Below, in pieces: positions 32,590-42,470 of a DNA stretch of 64,000 nucleotides. The DNA is from Ochotona curzoniae. Taxonomy: Eukaryota; Chordata; Mammalia; Lagomorpha; Ochotonidae. The stretch spans positions 10,176,501-10,240,500 of the forward strand of contig NW_024466607.1 in assembly GCF_017591425.1 (NCBI RefSeq), written 5' to 3'. Made by a program: the position numbers and the translations under genes. The notes beneath the pieces were generated by a model. That model did not search any database. It was not told the origin of the DNA and worked only from the letters and a program-made list of their open reading frames with translations. Numbering within the stretch: the first letter of the stretch is position 1; each line of letters opens with the position of its first letter.

Positions 32590-32817
32590 CCACCCCAGCA
32601 GGGGGCATTCTCCAAGGAGGCCCCACATTCACTCATGCACTTATGCCACAGGGCTTCCTGAGCGCCTCCCAAGGGGCGGGCAGGTCCCAGCAGGTCAAGA
32701 CCACCCCTTCCCTTCCCTCAAGGAGCGGACATCTCAGGCAGAGACAAACAGAAATCAGTCAGCAGGAACAAGCAAGACAAGTCATTTAACACTGCATGCT
32801 AAGAAGAAACTAAACCA
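32590..32817 (+). mobile_element. L2-like remnant
   Basis: CCTGAGCGCCTCCCAAGGGG, CCTCAAGGAGCGGACATCTC and GGCAGAGACAAACAGAAATC follow the order of the L2 3' end (accounting of growth-type TGAGCGCCTACT...GGAGCTTACATTCTAG...AGACAGACAATAAACA). Confidence 0.6.
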
Positions 32818-33136
32818 AGTCCGGTGTGGTAGCCTAGTGATTAAAGTCCTCACTTGGCACGTGCCGGGATCCCATATGGGTGCTGGTTCGTGTCCCGGAG
32901 GTCCCATTTCCCATCCAGCTCCGTGCTTGCGGCCTGGGAAAGCAGTGGAGGACGGCCCAAAGCCTTGGGACCCTGCACCCGTGTAGGGGACCCAGACGAG
33001 GCTCCTAGCTTCTGATTTCAGACTGACTCAGCTTTGGCTGTTGAGGACACTTGGCGAGTGAATCAATGGATGGAAGATCTTCCTCTCTCTCTCTCCTCCT
33101 CTCTGTATATCTGACTTCCCAATAAAAGGGGGTGGG
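32818..33136 (+). mobile_element. C-SINE with target-site duplication
   Basis: TCCGGTGTGGTAGCCTAGTG head, CTTCCCAATAAAAGGGGGTG tail. TAAACCAAGT and TAAACCAGGT flank it. Confidence 0.9.
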
Positions 33137-33840
33137 GGGATAAACCAGGTGGGGAAGGGGAACAGCTTGAGGACAAGAGCCCTCCAGGAGAGGTCAGTGT
33201 CGGCACAGCAGGACCTAAAGCTAGGCTGAGGTAGATTCCTACCCTCCTTGGGGTGTGGGATCAGGAATCCGGGGATGGGGGGCAGCCTGTGAGGAGGAGG
33301 GGGCCCTTAGGCAGCCCCTTCCTCACATCAGTGCTGGGTTAGCAATCCCCTCCAAGCTGCAGCTGGAGCCTTCCCCGTCCTAAAGGCATTTGGCCCCAGC
33401 CACAGGGCCCGCCTTCTAACCTTCCCCACCTGGATGTGATCAGCTCAGGGCCGTCAGCACAGAGCTTCTCCCCAGAGTAAAAGAAAGCTTACCTAGCACA
33501 GCACTGACAAATGCCACACGGAGTAGGGGTCTAATACTCAGAATGAGTCGGGGGAAATGAATGCAACATTCTCAGGGTGAGTGTTCAGCGGGAAAGATAC
33601 ACCCGAGTGAGGAGGGGTCGAGAGCCAGCCCACCACCACCGCCACCTGCCCTTTAATTACACCCTCCCCACCCTGCGGGCAGGTGTGAGGCCTCAAGGAG
33701 GACCGAGCAAGGGTCAAGGGTCCCCCTCCTAGTTCCCCACACTTCCTCCCGGGCCCAATCCCTCCCGAGTCCCTGTCCCAGCTTCCCTGCCTTTGCGGTT
33801 GCTAAAGCATCAACCTGAACCTGTGCAAGAACCTTCTGGA
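33137..33840. other. Unique DNA beside the 34-kb CpG block
   Basis: Lies within the presumed first intron of the leftward transcript. No repeat or exon is recognised. Confidence 0.4.
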
Positions 33841-33849
33841 CGGCCACAA

Positions 33850-34330
33850 TGACTACCTCTTCTGACCCAGGGCCTGCGCACTGCCCACGGGCCTGGGGCC
33901 GGCCAGCCGACACTGGGGACCCCACAAGAAGGGTGCGGGAATCCAGGGGAGCTCCGGCAGGTTCCAGAGGGGCACCCTGGTCTGAGCTGGGCTTGGGGGG
34001 GTCCCCCGCACGGCCGAGGCGCGCGTGGCCTGACCAACACCCTCACCAAGGAGACCCCCCCTTTCCGCCGGAAGGCTCCGGAGGACACAGGCCTGGGGGC
34101 TCCGACAGAGTCCGACGCCATTCGCCTCACGACCCTGGGGCGGCCGGACAGGGCTCACCTCAGCTGCCCCATCTTTGCACCCGGGTAAGAGCTCCAGCGA
34201 CCAAGCCCAGCTGAGCTGCCTGGGGCACCAGGGACGCGCCTCAGCACCGCGCCCTGCGCCGCGCTGCCTGATGACGCTGCCTGATGACGACACCGGAAGT
34301 CTTCTTAAATTAAGAGAGCTCAGTGGCACG
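33850..34330 (-). promoter_or_regulatory. CpG-rich probable promoter, leftward
   Basis: CpG density rises sharply here (GGCCGAGGCGCGCGTGG, GCACCGCGCCCTGCGCCGCG) against a CpG-poor background. An ETS site CCGGAAGT (34,293-34,300) and two TGATGACG half-CRE sites lie at its right edge. The two half-sites sit in a perfect 13-nt tandem duplication (34,263-34,288). On the minus strand ATGGGGCAGCTGAG/GTGAGC (about 34,157-34,175) could be a short first coding exon. A longer open frame from 34,329 reads to the same donor. The promoter reading is inference; no known gene is recognised downstream. Confidence 0.55.
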
Positions 34331-34369
34331 TGTTTTCAAAAGCAACATTTAACACTGCAAGACTTTTGG

Positions 34370-34672
34370 GGCTGGCACAGTGGCTAAACTGACTAATCCT
34401 TCACCTGTAAGCGTCAACATCCCATCCATATGGGCACAGGTTCGTGTCCGGCTTCTCCGCTTTCCACCCAACTCCCTGCTTGTGGTTTGGGGAGGCAGTC
34501 GAGGACGGCTCAAGGCCTTGGGACCCTGCACCTGAGTGGGAGACCCGAAAGAATCTACTGGCTTCGGATCAGCTCAGTTCTGGTCGTTGTGGCCATTGGG
34601 GAGTTAACCCAGCAGTTCCCTCTCCTCTCTGCAAATCTACCTTTGCAATAAAAATAAATCTTTTAAGAAGAA
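34370..34672 (+). mobile_element. C-SINE
   Basis: GGGGCTGGCACAGTGGCTAA head, GCAATAAAAATAAATCTTTT tail. Confidence 0.85.
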
Positions 34673-34930
34673 TGCCTTTTTAGATTTCTGTGAACGGTCA
34701 CATGACCGAGAAAGACACACAGGCAGATACCTGCTGACTGGCTTCCCAGGTGCCGGTAGCTCCAGGGACTTGGAGTGTGCCAGGTGGGAGGCGGTGGGGG
34801 GACTTAGCCCAGCCGACACTGGGTTGCAAACAGAAGTGCGAGGAGTGTGAGAACAATGCAGTAGGCAGGCAGGCAAACACCTATACTTCACCCATTGAGC
34901 CACCAGCTAACGTGCACAGAGAAAAGAATT
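34673..34930. other. Unassigned DNA
   Basis: Between the SINE and the LTR. No feature is recognised. Confidence 0.35.
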
Positions 34931-35354
34931 TCAGGGATGCATGGTGGAGTGTGTGCTTGGCAGACATTCCGAGACAAAGCAGAGGGCCTCCTTTGCATGC
35001 GCATCTTTGCACAGGCCTGGAGTCGTGGAGGGCCTCACCACCCCTTGTCTGTCATTTTGTCATCCCTTGGAATGTCACCTGATCCTTTACGCCCGACGGT
35101 AGGGCTGCTTGTCCACGCTGTGCTTGGAACTGTCACGGGTTATTCTGACCTTGTGGGAACTTGGCTGCCCTGCCCCCCATGCACCTGCTTTCCCACCACT
35201 GGCACTAAGCTTTTGTGAAAGTATATAAACCCTCGCTTTCTTTGTCTCGGTGTGTCATCCTGTGAGGTGATGGCCGCCCCGCTGCCACACTACAGACTTG
35301 CCACACTACAGAGTTGTGCACGACCTCTTGTGCTCCGTTCATTAGTCCCCAACA
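34930..35354 (+). mobile_element. Probable solo LTR of an endogenous retrovirus
   Basis: A TATA box (GTATATAAACCCTCGC, about 35,220) lies about 135 nt before an end reading CATTAGTCCCCAACA, the usual CA terminus. The layout U3 - TATA - R/U5 matches a solo long terminal repeat on the + strand. No gag, pol or env coding sequence is adjacent. The 5' edge and target duplication could not be fixed, so the class is unknown. Confidence 0.5.
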
Positions 35355-36298
35355 GCACGACTCTGACGTTTCCTCATTTGTACGCATGAGAACGGTATCT
35401 CACAGGAGGTTTGTGAAGATGAAACAAACCACAGGAAAGCACTAGGCAGAATGAACGATGCTGCTACTGTTTCTTTTTCTTTTTGAGAACTAGTTTGACA
35501 GTGAGAAGCCTGGTAGTCTGAGGCCCCCATTTTCCCCATGTTAGCCTCTGGGTAGAAGCACCCCGTATCAGACACTCTGACACACAGTTCCCCTTCTCCA
35601 GGCTTTCAAGTGTCCCCCCCCCACCCCCACCTAGTACTTCTGAAGGTCGCTTCTGTGGGTGGGGCCACCTCGGTACAGCTGACTCCTGGACACAAACAAG
35701 TTCATGTTCACAGTGGGTTATGCGGAGGCCACCTGGTGGAGGGTCCCAGGCATCGGTTGGAGTGGAGAACTGCAACCTGCCCTCAGACGCCCAAAGGGTG
35801 TCACCGTGGGTGTCAGGGTCTAGTCTGTGCCCCTTCCTCCTGGTGGGACCTGCTCATCTTGTCCATTCTACTCCCCACCCTCACCACCTTGGGGCACCCC
35901 ACTTCCTGTCTGAGCCTCCAGCTCTCCACCTGCAAAGGATGAACTCAGCACAAAATATGCGCTCCTAGGAGGGTTAGAGAGTCTTACAATGAAGTCCCCC
36001 TACCCCTGCTACTCATCTTGAGTCCTAGGTCTAGCAGGCCAACTATACGCAGGATAGGGGTATGGGGGCAGGTCAACTTAGCAGGGGTGCTAAGGGGCCA
36101 GGAGAGCTGCTCAAGCAACAGAAGCAAAATACCTTGGGTTGTCCCTTGTGCTTCAAGTCCACAGTGAAGTCCACCCTGGACTCCCACAATGGAATGCAAG
36201 TAACAGGCAAATTCTCTCAGACAGGAATTGCTCCTCCCTCTGCTGCCTCCGAGAGAGGGGCTTGGGGTGCAGCTCACTGGCAGCCAAGGAGGGAGGGA

Positions 36299-36331
36299 GG
36301 GAGTGTGTGAGTGTGTGTGTGTGTGTGTGTC
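36299..36331. repeat. GT microsatellite
   Basis: Alternating GT with a few interruptions, followed by a CTTT-rich stretch. Confidence 0.9.
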
Positions 36332-36362
36332 TCTTTCTCTTTCTTTGTCTCTTGGTCCCAGG

Positions 36363-36376
36363 GCGCCCCCTTGTGG
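36363..36376 (-). promoter_or_regulatory. CTCF-like motif
   Basis: GCGCCCCCTTGTGG is the reverse complement of CCACAAGGGGGCGC, a close match to the CTCF core. It lies outside any SINE. Confidence 0.5.
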
Positions 36377-36714
36377 TCCACGCCGACTGACCGCAGGACA
36401 GCAGGAGTCCCGCCCTGGGGCAAACTGGCTTCATCAGCTGTAACTGTGCCCTGTGTAAGAACACCTCTCCTCTTAGGCACTCCCAGGGCCTGGCACTAGC
36501 TTGAATTCCTTTTGATTCAGAGGAACTAGCTACAGCTCATCGGAGGAGAGTAACTGTATTTCTGCCTGCAGTACTTTGCAGGAAAGTTGTAGGGTTTTCC
36601 TTTTTTCCCATGTGCACCCAATCTTGTCCTGCTGACCAGATTCTTGTGAACTCTCAGCACCTGGCACCGTCCTACACACAGCTGCCTCCTCAGCGGCTGC
36701 CTACACCAGGCACC

Positions 36715-36872
36715 CATGGTGATTTTCCCAGTGCATGGAGACCCAGAAGCAGCTTTGGTTCCGCCCAACTCCCACCATTGTGGCCACTTGGAGAATAAAC
36801 CAGCAGATGAAAGATCTGTCCTTCTCTCCGTAAATCTGATCTGCCTTTTCAATCAAAATAAAAAATCTTTTT
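36715..36872 (+). mobile_element. C-SINE, 3' half
   Basis: GGAGACCCAGAAGCAGCTTT to the tail CAATCAAAATAAAAAATCTT. Confidence 0.75.
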
Positions 36873-36992
36873 TAAAAGAAAGCTCCCAAAATCTTGGGAA
36901 GGGGCACCTTGAGTTTACTCACAGTGTACAATAATGGGGCCAGAAAACATTTTTGCAGCCCTAAATTTCAACCTTTTCAAAAAATAACATCC

Positions 36993-37308
36993 ACTTAGTC
37001 ACTAGTGGCTAAAGTCCTTGCCTTGAACCCACCAGGATCCCATATGGGCGCTGGTTCTAATCCTGGCAGCTCTGCTTGCCAGGCAGCCAGCTCCCTGCTT
37101 GTGGCCTGGGAAAGCAGTTGAGGACGGCCCAAAGCCTTGGGACCCTGCACCCATGTAGGAGACCTGGAAGAAGCTTCTGACTCCTGGCTTCACACTGGCT
37201 CAGCTCTGGCCACTGCAACCACTTGGGGAGTGAAGCATTTTGGACGGAAAATCTTTCTCTCTGTATCTCCTTCTCTCTGTGTTATCTGCCTTTCCAATAA
37301 ATATTTTT
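36993..37308 (+). mobile_element. C-SINE with target-site duplication
   Basis: Starts CTTAGTCACTAGTGGCTAAA (head shortened), tail CCAATAAATATTTTTAAAAA. AAAAATAACATCC flanks both sides. Confidence 0.85.
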
Positions 37309-38917
37309 AAAAATAACATCCGAAAAGGCAAGATGTTAGTACATAAACACAACCTGATCTTTTCAACAGCGGAAGTGAGACAGAAAGGCAGGAGTTGTAA
37401 AATGGTGGAGTGGTCACTCCTACCTGTTCTTGCACGCTGGCGTGGGATGGGAGCCCCAAGTCCAAGTTGGCCCAGGTGGAATGTTCATCCGTTCCAAAGC
37501 CACCCACGCAGAAGCCCTGCTGGGAGAGACCCTGACCTTTACACACAGGAGTGACCAGTGGCAGCCAGGCAATGAGTCTTGATGTCCACACCGCAGGCCA
37601 GAGTCCACACTGCCGAATAGTACAGGTATAAGTGGGCCCAGCCGGTTCGCGATCTATGCTGCTGCTGCTGTGTTGGCCAGTGTGCTCAATAAGCTGCAGC
37701 TGTTGTAGGCTTATGTTGGCTTCCACACCGGAGCCTACTTGAGAGAGTGGGGGAGGCCGATCCCAGACGCCACCTTGTCAGGACGTGGAAGTGACCTCAC
37801 GGGGGAAGGGCAGCGTGGTGAGCCTTCGCACAGCTCACTTTCCCCAGGAACTGCAGTGAAGGGATGAGAACAACGTCCAGCCGTCAACCTTAGTGATGAT
37901 ACACGGGGGAACCGTACTCGACCCCAGTGTGAGCAGCTGGGACACACACGCATGCACTCTCACACACACGTGCACTTGCACAGACAGCGGTGGATCCTTC
38001 TAGCTCCCTCTTCTGGTGGTGCCCAGCTCAGACGCAGGTGGACTTCAAATGCAACAGGAAGTACCATGGTGGTAACAAAACCCAGCATAGCGCTCACCTA
38101 GGGATGGGTTTGGGTTGGCACCTAAGGAAATTTCAACAGAAGAGTGAAGGAAGATGGCACTGCATTGAAATAAAAGTATCTGAAAAAAATTCACATACTG
38201 GGATCTGGAATTTCCCACCAAAGTCCATCCCAAGAACAGCGTGATATGAAACATAGCAAAAGTAACAGCAACCAAAGTCGCTGAAACAAGACTATCTGTG
38301 CATATTGAAGCCAGCATCACAGACTAACAAACACCTAATGTTTGGCATGTGCCACAATGGTGTTAACATTTCCCGTTAACGTTACTGTTTATGAACAATA
38401 ACTACGCCAGAGAACAGAAATATTGGTCACCCGCCGCAGTGCGAGTCAGCACACCCAAGTTCAGCTTAGCAGCCAGGTGGGTGAGCCCTGCTCAGAGTGG
38501 TCAGGGTTCCCTAAGCGGTGAGGATTTGCCCTTGTGTTCCCTCTCAGCAGCTGCACTGGTCCCTCGTGCTCGACAGAAACCGGAGCAGCCTGGTGAGCTG
38601 TACTCTCACTACTGCCACCTGCAGGACTGGGGGGAAGCTCCTACCGGAAACACACAAGGCAGCGCTGTAATCAGAATGCTGAGAAAAGCAAGGCAGCCGA
38701 GGATGACTTCCCACACAGACATTCCCACGACTCCTCCCAAACAGTAGGCTTGGGCTCAAACATCTCTCCACTGTAGGGTTTCCACCAAGTGTTGGTGTGG
38801 CAGCGGAAAATCAGGTTGAGCCACACCTATCTTACCTTAATAAAGAAATAGTGTCTCTACTACACCCAGCTTTAGCGTTAAACACACGGGTAGCTTTTCA
38901 TGGGTCCCTATACCATG
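37309..38917. other. Unique DNA, no gene recognised
   Basis: The minus frame at 37,307-37,726 contains an acceptor/donor-bounded stretch (QGFCVGGFGTDEHSTWANLD... ending CAG/GTAGGAG near 37,427) that could be an exon, but it matches nothing I know. About 38,030-38,390 is A-rich and may be an old repeat. An inverted GTTAAC pair sits at 38,362-38,379. Confidence 0.35.
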
Positions 38918-39300
38918 TTTTAAGCGTAATACTCTCATAAGCTTCAACCGTTCTTTATGCAATTGGCTAAAAATTTCAGCAGATCTTAAAGGCAGTTGGA
39001 ATGTGAGGTCACTGTCACATCCACTGATCCCCCGTGCTTCTGTGAGGTCCGTCTGGTTCGCTCACAGGCCGCACGATTGTGCGGGAACATGGTTATCTTC
39101 AGTGACTTCTTCCTGTTTTACTTCCTGGGTTGTTTCCATGACTTCCTTGGGCTCTTTCTGTAGTACTGTGAGATTAAAGTTCTTTTCCTGGATTGAAGAA
39201 AAGACTTGCAATTTACCTGAGGCCTAGCTGTACTTAGTTTCATAAAAAAAAAAAAAAGATTTTTAAGCGTAATACTCTCATAAGCTTCAACCGTTCTTTA
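38918..39300. repeat. 40-bp exact direct repeats flanking a 303-bp insert
   Basis: The 40-bp sequence starting TTTTAAGCGTAATACTCTCA occurs identically at 38,918-38,957 and 39,261-39,300. Between them lie 303 bp ending in A14 (39,244-39,257). This looks like a retroposed insert with an unusually long target-site duplication, or a template-switch copy next to the following SINE tail. The insert is not identified. Its minus strand has a long acid-rich frame (KEPKEVMETTQEVKQEE) with one stop. Confidence 0.7.
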
Positions 39301-39302
39301 AA

Positions 39303-39590
39303 AAAAGATTTTTTTTTTTTTTTTTTTGGAAAGGCAGATTTACAGCGCCAGAAAGATCTCCTATCTGCTGGTTCACTCCCCAAGTGGCTGCAATGGCCAG
39401 AGCTATGCAGATCTGAAGCCAGAAGCCTCTTCCAGGTCTCCCACGCGGGTGCAGGGTCCCAAGGCTTTCCCAGGTCACAGGCAGGGAGCTGGATGGGAAG
39501 TGGAGCAGCCAGAACAAGAATAAGTGCCTATATGGCATCCCAGCAGTTACAAGGTGAGGATTTAGCCACTAGTCCATTGTGCCAGACCCT
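39303..39590 (-). mobile_element. C-SINE
   Basis: Reverse copy: AAAAGATTTTTTTTTTTTTT, GCTGGTTCACTCCCCAAGTG, head CCATTGTGCCAGACCC. Confidence 0.85.
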
Positions 39591-40270
39591 AGTTTGATGA
39601 TCTTTAAGAAACACTGCCTGTTAGTTTTTCTTCAGTTAGCGTGTAAGTTTCCATAAAGTATTACCTGTACGGGTAAAGGTATTTCATCACTTCTAAGCAA
39701 ATATAAGGCAGAGACTTGTCCTGCAGTTACTTGTTTATTCTAGTCCATCAATCAGCATTACAAGGCGTAGCTTTCTCCATAGCCATTCCGTGTTTGACAC
39801 CATGATCCTGCGTCAACCACAAACACGCAGGGCACCGCTGGCAGTGTGCAGTCAGGCCAGGCGAACGTGAAGGCAACTCGCCCCTTTTGCCCCACACGTT
39901 CACCGGATGACTGCCCTCACCCTGTGAGGTCATCTGCTTACAGAAAAATTCTCTGCTGTATCCAGTGGACTTTTCTTGTCCTCTAACTTTATTACGTCAG
40001 TTGCCGAATGGTTTTCTAGTTTGTTAGGTCTTTTCCTCTTTCTTTTTGCATTTTTTACTTTTAGTTTTCCATTTCCTTTTTTTTTTCCAATGCCTTCATC
40101 TTTACCCCTTTTCCAAATCTGCCTTTTCTCTGCATTTTTCTCATTTTTAAATTTAGAAGCATTAATCATCTATTACTGTTGTGTTGTTCATATAGCTAGT
40201 ATTTTATATTAATGTATTTCCTACAGTTGGCATTGAAATCAGTGTCGCTAGGTTAGTACAGCTGGTGTGT
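39591..40270 (-). other. Possible decayed coding sequence (Lys-rich frame)
   Basis: The minus strand has an open frame at 39,930-40,169 rich in Lys, Arg and Glu (KRKRPNKLENHSATDVIKLE is one stretch). A second frame with CQRCPACLWL lies downstream (39,748-39,933). The composition is more protein-like than in neighbouring DNA and would fit a nuclear protein retrocopy. However, I do not recognise it, stops separate the pieces, and AT-rich DNA can make such frames. Confidence 0.25.
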
Positions 40271-41638
40271 AATCCAGCATGGTTAGCGAGTGTATGTAGA
40301 CAGGGCAGGTAGGAGACCATCACATAGAAGCACCTGCAGACTTCTCTGATGGGGAAGATGTTATTGGCATTTCAGGCTCTGAAAGACCACTGATGTGTAC
40401 CGCTCAGGCCAAGCAAAGCCAAGCTGCCATTGTTAATCAGGACGCCAGTTGAGCACGGAGGTTGATAGGAAACACTACAGGGACTCACCAGCACTCAGCA
40501 AAGGTTTACTCAAGTGGATTTAATGAAGACCAGGAATCACCTCAAAAGAACCAAGCTCTGAACACTGTGCATGGTAATGGGGTTCACCAACAAAGGAAAG
40601 CTACTCCCCTGGGGGTGGCAAAGCAGGCGGCCTGGCCACATGAGGCCCTGAATTGGCTCAGGAGGAGGGTGCCAGCCGTGCTTGGCTGCCGTCTGAAGGG
40701 CAACGTGCACAGGGGCCTGAAATTGGGCAGCATCCAGAAGGATACTCGATGCTGAACACCCTGACCTTGGCCTGGGATGTAGGCGTTGCCGATGAGAACA
40801 CCTTGTGGAAGCCCCCAGTCAGGTGCTCTGGAGATGCTGGGTGACCCAAGCTGGCGTGCGGGGCATGGAGGTGATCAGCATGCCGTGGTCATGGACATCT
40901 TGCCGTTTGGCGGAAATAGTGGGTGCAGCAGCAGGAGGGAACACTCATGCCAGAACATCAGGTTACCTGTCTGAGAAGCTGAGAGCTGAAAGGAGATACT
41001 TTGGAAGGCTTTCCTGACGTTCATGCCCAAACCAGACCACACTGCGGGGCAACTGATGGCTCAGCGTGGGCCAGGAAGAAACCCCTGGCAGACCCTGTGC
41101 AGCCTGGCTTGTCAGTGGGACCCTCAAATCATGGTAGTCATGGTCAGCCTAGGCTCTCAGCCCAGGACAAATATGAGAGTCCTTGTCAACGCATAAATAC
41201 GACAATGCCATGGCCACACCCCCTCATGCTGGGTGGTAAGCTAGCCCAACAGAAGGGTCCCACCAACAGCATCAGGCATGTCCAGTCTTTGGGATCCCCA
41301 AAGCTCCACTGGGTTTCTCCGTGCACCAGAGTTGAATCCCACCCTTCCTACCTTTCTGAGTGTCCCTCCCAGGCTCTGCTGCCCTGGCAGGCCTGGGAAT
41401 CAGGACAGAATATGGACAAAAGAATGCCTGGCCGTTGCCTACTCAGTCTGCAGTCAGAGAACCCCCACTCCCAGTTCGACCCCTGGCAAGACCTCGAAGC
41501 TGCCCCTTCCGGCCTCTGCACCAGGAGCAGAGGAAAGAAATGGTTCCCACAGCATAGCTGAGTGTGATTCTCCCCGGGCCGGGCAGCCACATGGCTGTGA
41601 CTTCAGCCACTCCTTCCAGCAGGAGCCAGGACTGGCAA
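40271..41638. other. Unique DNA with one long open frame, no identified gene
   Basis: On the + strand one frame from about 40,349 to 40,755 has a single stop (DGEDVIGISGSERPLMCTAQ at its start). It may be a decayed coding fragment, but I cannot place it. The 186-codon frame at 41,001-41,561 has no family signature. Confidence 0.3.
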
Positions 41639-42470
41639 TGGGCCCTAAGAGGGGACAGTAAGAGCCAAAGGGGATATGCGTCCTTAGGGGGTAAGGGAAT
41701 ACACAAGATCCAGGGCTAGCAACGGTCTCTAAGAGAGGACACAAGAGCCGAGAGTGATATGGAATCCATAGGTTATAGTAGCAGCAAAGGACAGAGGGCG
41801 CATCAAGGGGATATTATAAGATCCAGGACCAGCAGGGGTCCCCAAGAGGGGATGGCAAGAGCTGAGAGTGATACGGAATCCATAGGTTATGGCAGCACCC
41901 AAGAACAGAGGGAGCATCAGAGGGATATTATAATACCCAGGGCCACCAGGGGTCCCTAAGAGGGAACGGCAAGAGGCCAGAGTGATATACAATTGTTGGA
42001 CTACAGTAGCAGCCATGAACAGATGGAGTCCCCAAGGGGGTCCCTAAGAGGGGACAGCAAGAGCAGAAGTGACATGGGCTCCTTGGGCTAGAGCAGTACC
42101 CATGAGCAGAAGGGAGTCCTTAGGGGGAATACACAAGAGCAGCACCAGCTTTGGTCCCTAATAGGGGAGGGCAAGAGCTGTGGAAGTTAATGGTTAAGTT
42201 ACAGTAGCAGCCAAGGACAGAGGACGCATCAAGGGGATACTATAAGACCCAGGGCCACCAGGGGTCCCTAAGAAGGGACGGCAAGAGCTGAGAGTGACAT
42301 GGAATCCATAGGTTATAGTTGCAGCCAACGACAGAGGACGAGTCAATAGGATACTGTAAGATTCAGGGCTACCAGGGGTCCCTAAGAGGGGACGGCAAGA
42401 GGCCTGGGTGATATGGGATCCTTAGGATACAGCAGCAGCCATGGCCTGCAAGGGGTCCCTAACAGAATAG
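41639..42470. repeat. Minisatellite, main period about 114 bp
   Basis: About nine imperfect copies. The anchor GGGGTCCCTAAGAGGGGA (or variant) recurs near 41,639, 41,722, 41,835, 41,949, 42,037, 42,151, 42,261, 42,375 and 42,452. Spacings are 83, 113, 114, 88, 114, 110, 114 and 77 bp. Short spacings come from units lacking part of the middle. Most full units contain GGAATCCATAGGTTATAG and GATATTATAA. A 114-bp period is a multiple of three, which explains the repeating minus-strand frame (YNIPLM twice, 38 residues apart). Confidence 0.9.

Larger units (their letters stand above)
35355..36714. other. Unique DNA with simple repeats
   Basis: Includes a GGGA run and GT microsatellite (about 36,288-36,331) and a CTCF-like site (36,363). 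No exon is recognised. Confidence 0.45.

Noticed and set aside
37427..37530. Minus-strand exon-like stretch containing GFGTDE, as in annexin repeats
   Set aside because: Only six residues match. The rest of the annexin repeat (helix pattern and Arg-Ser-Asn motif) is absent.
39000..39100. Resemblance of GGAATGTGAGGTCACTG to the start of 7SK RNA
   Set aside because: The similarity ends after about 20 nt. The following sequence does not match 7SK.
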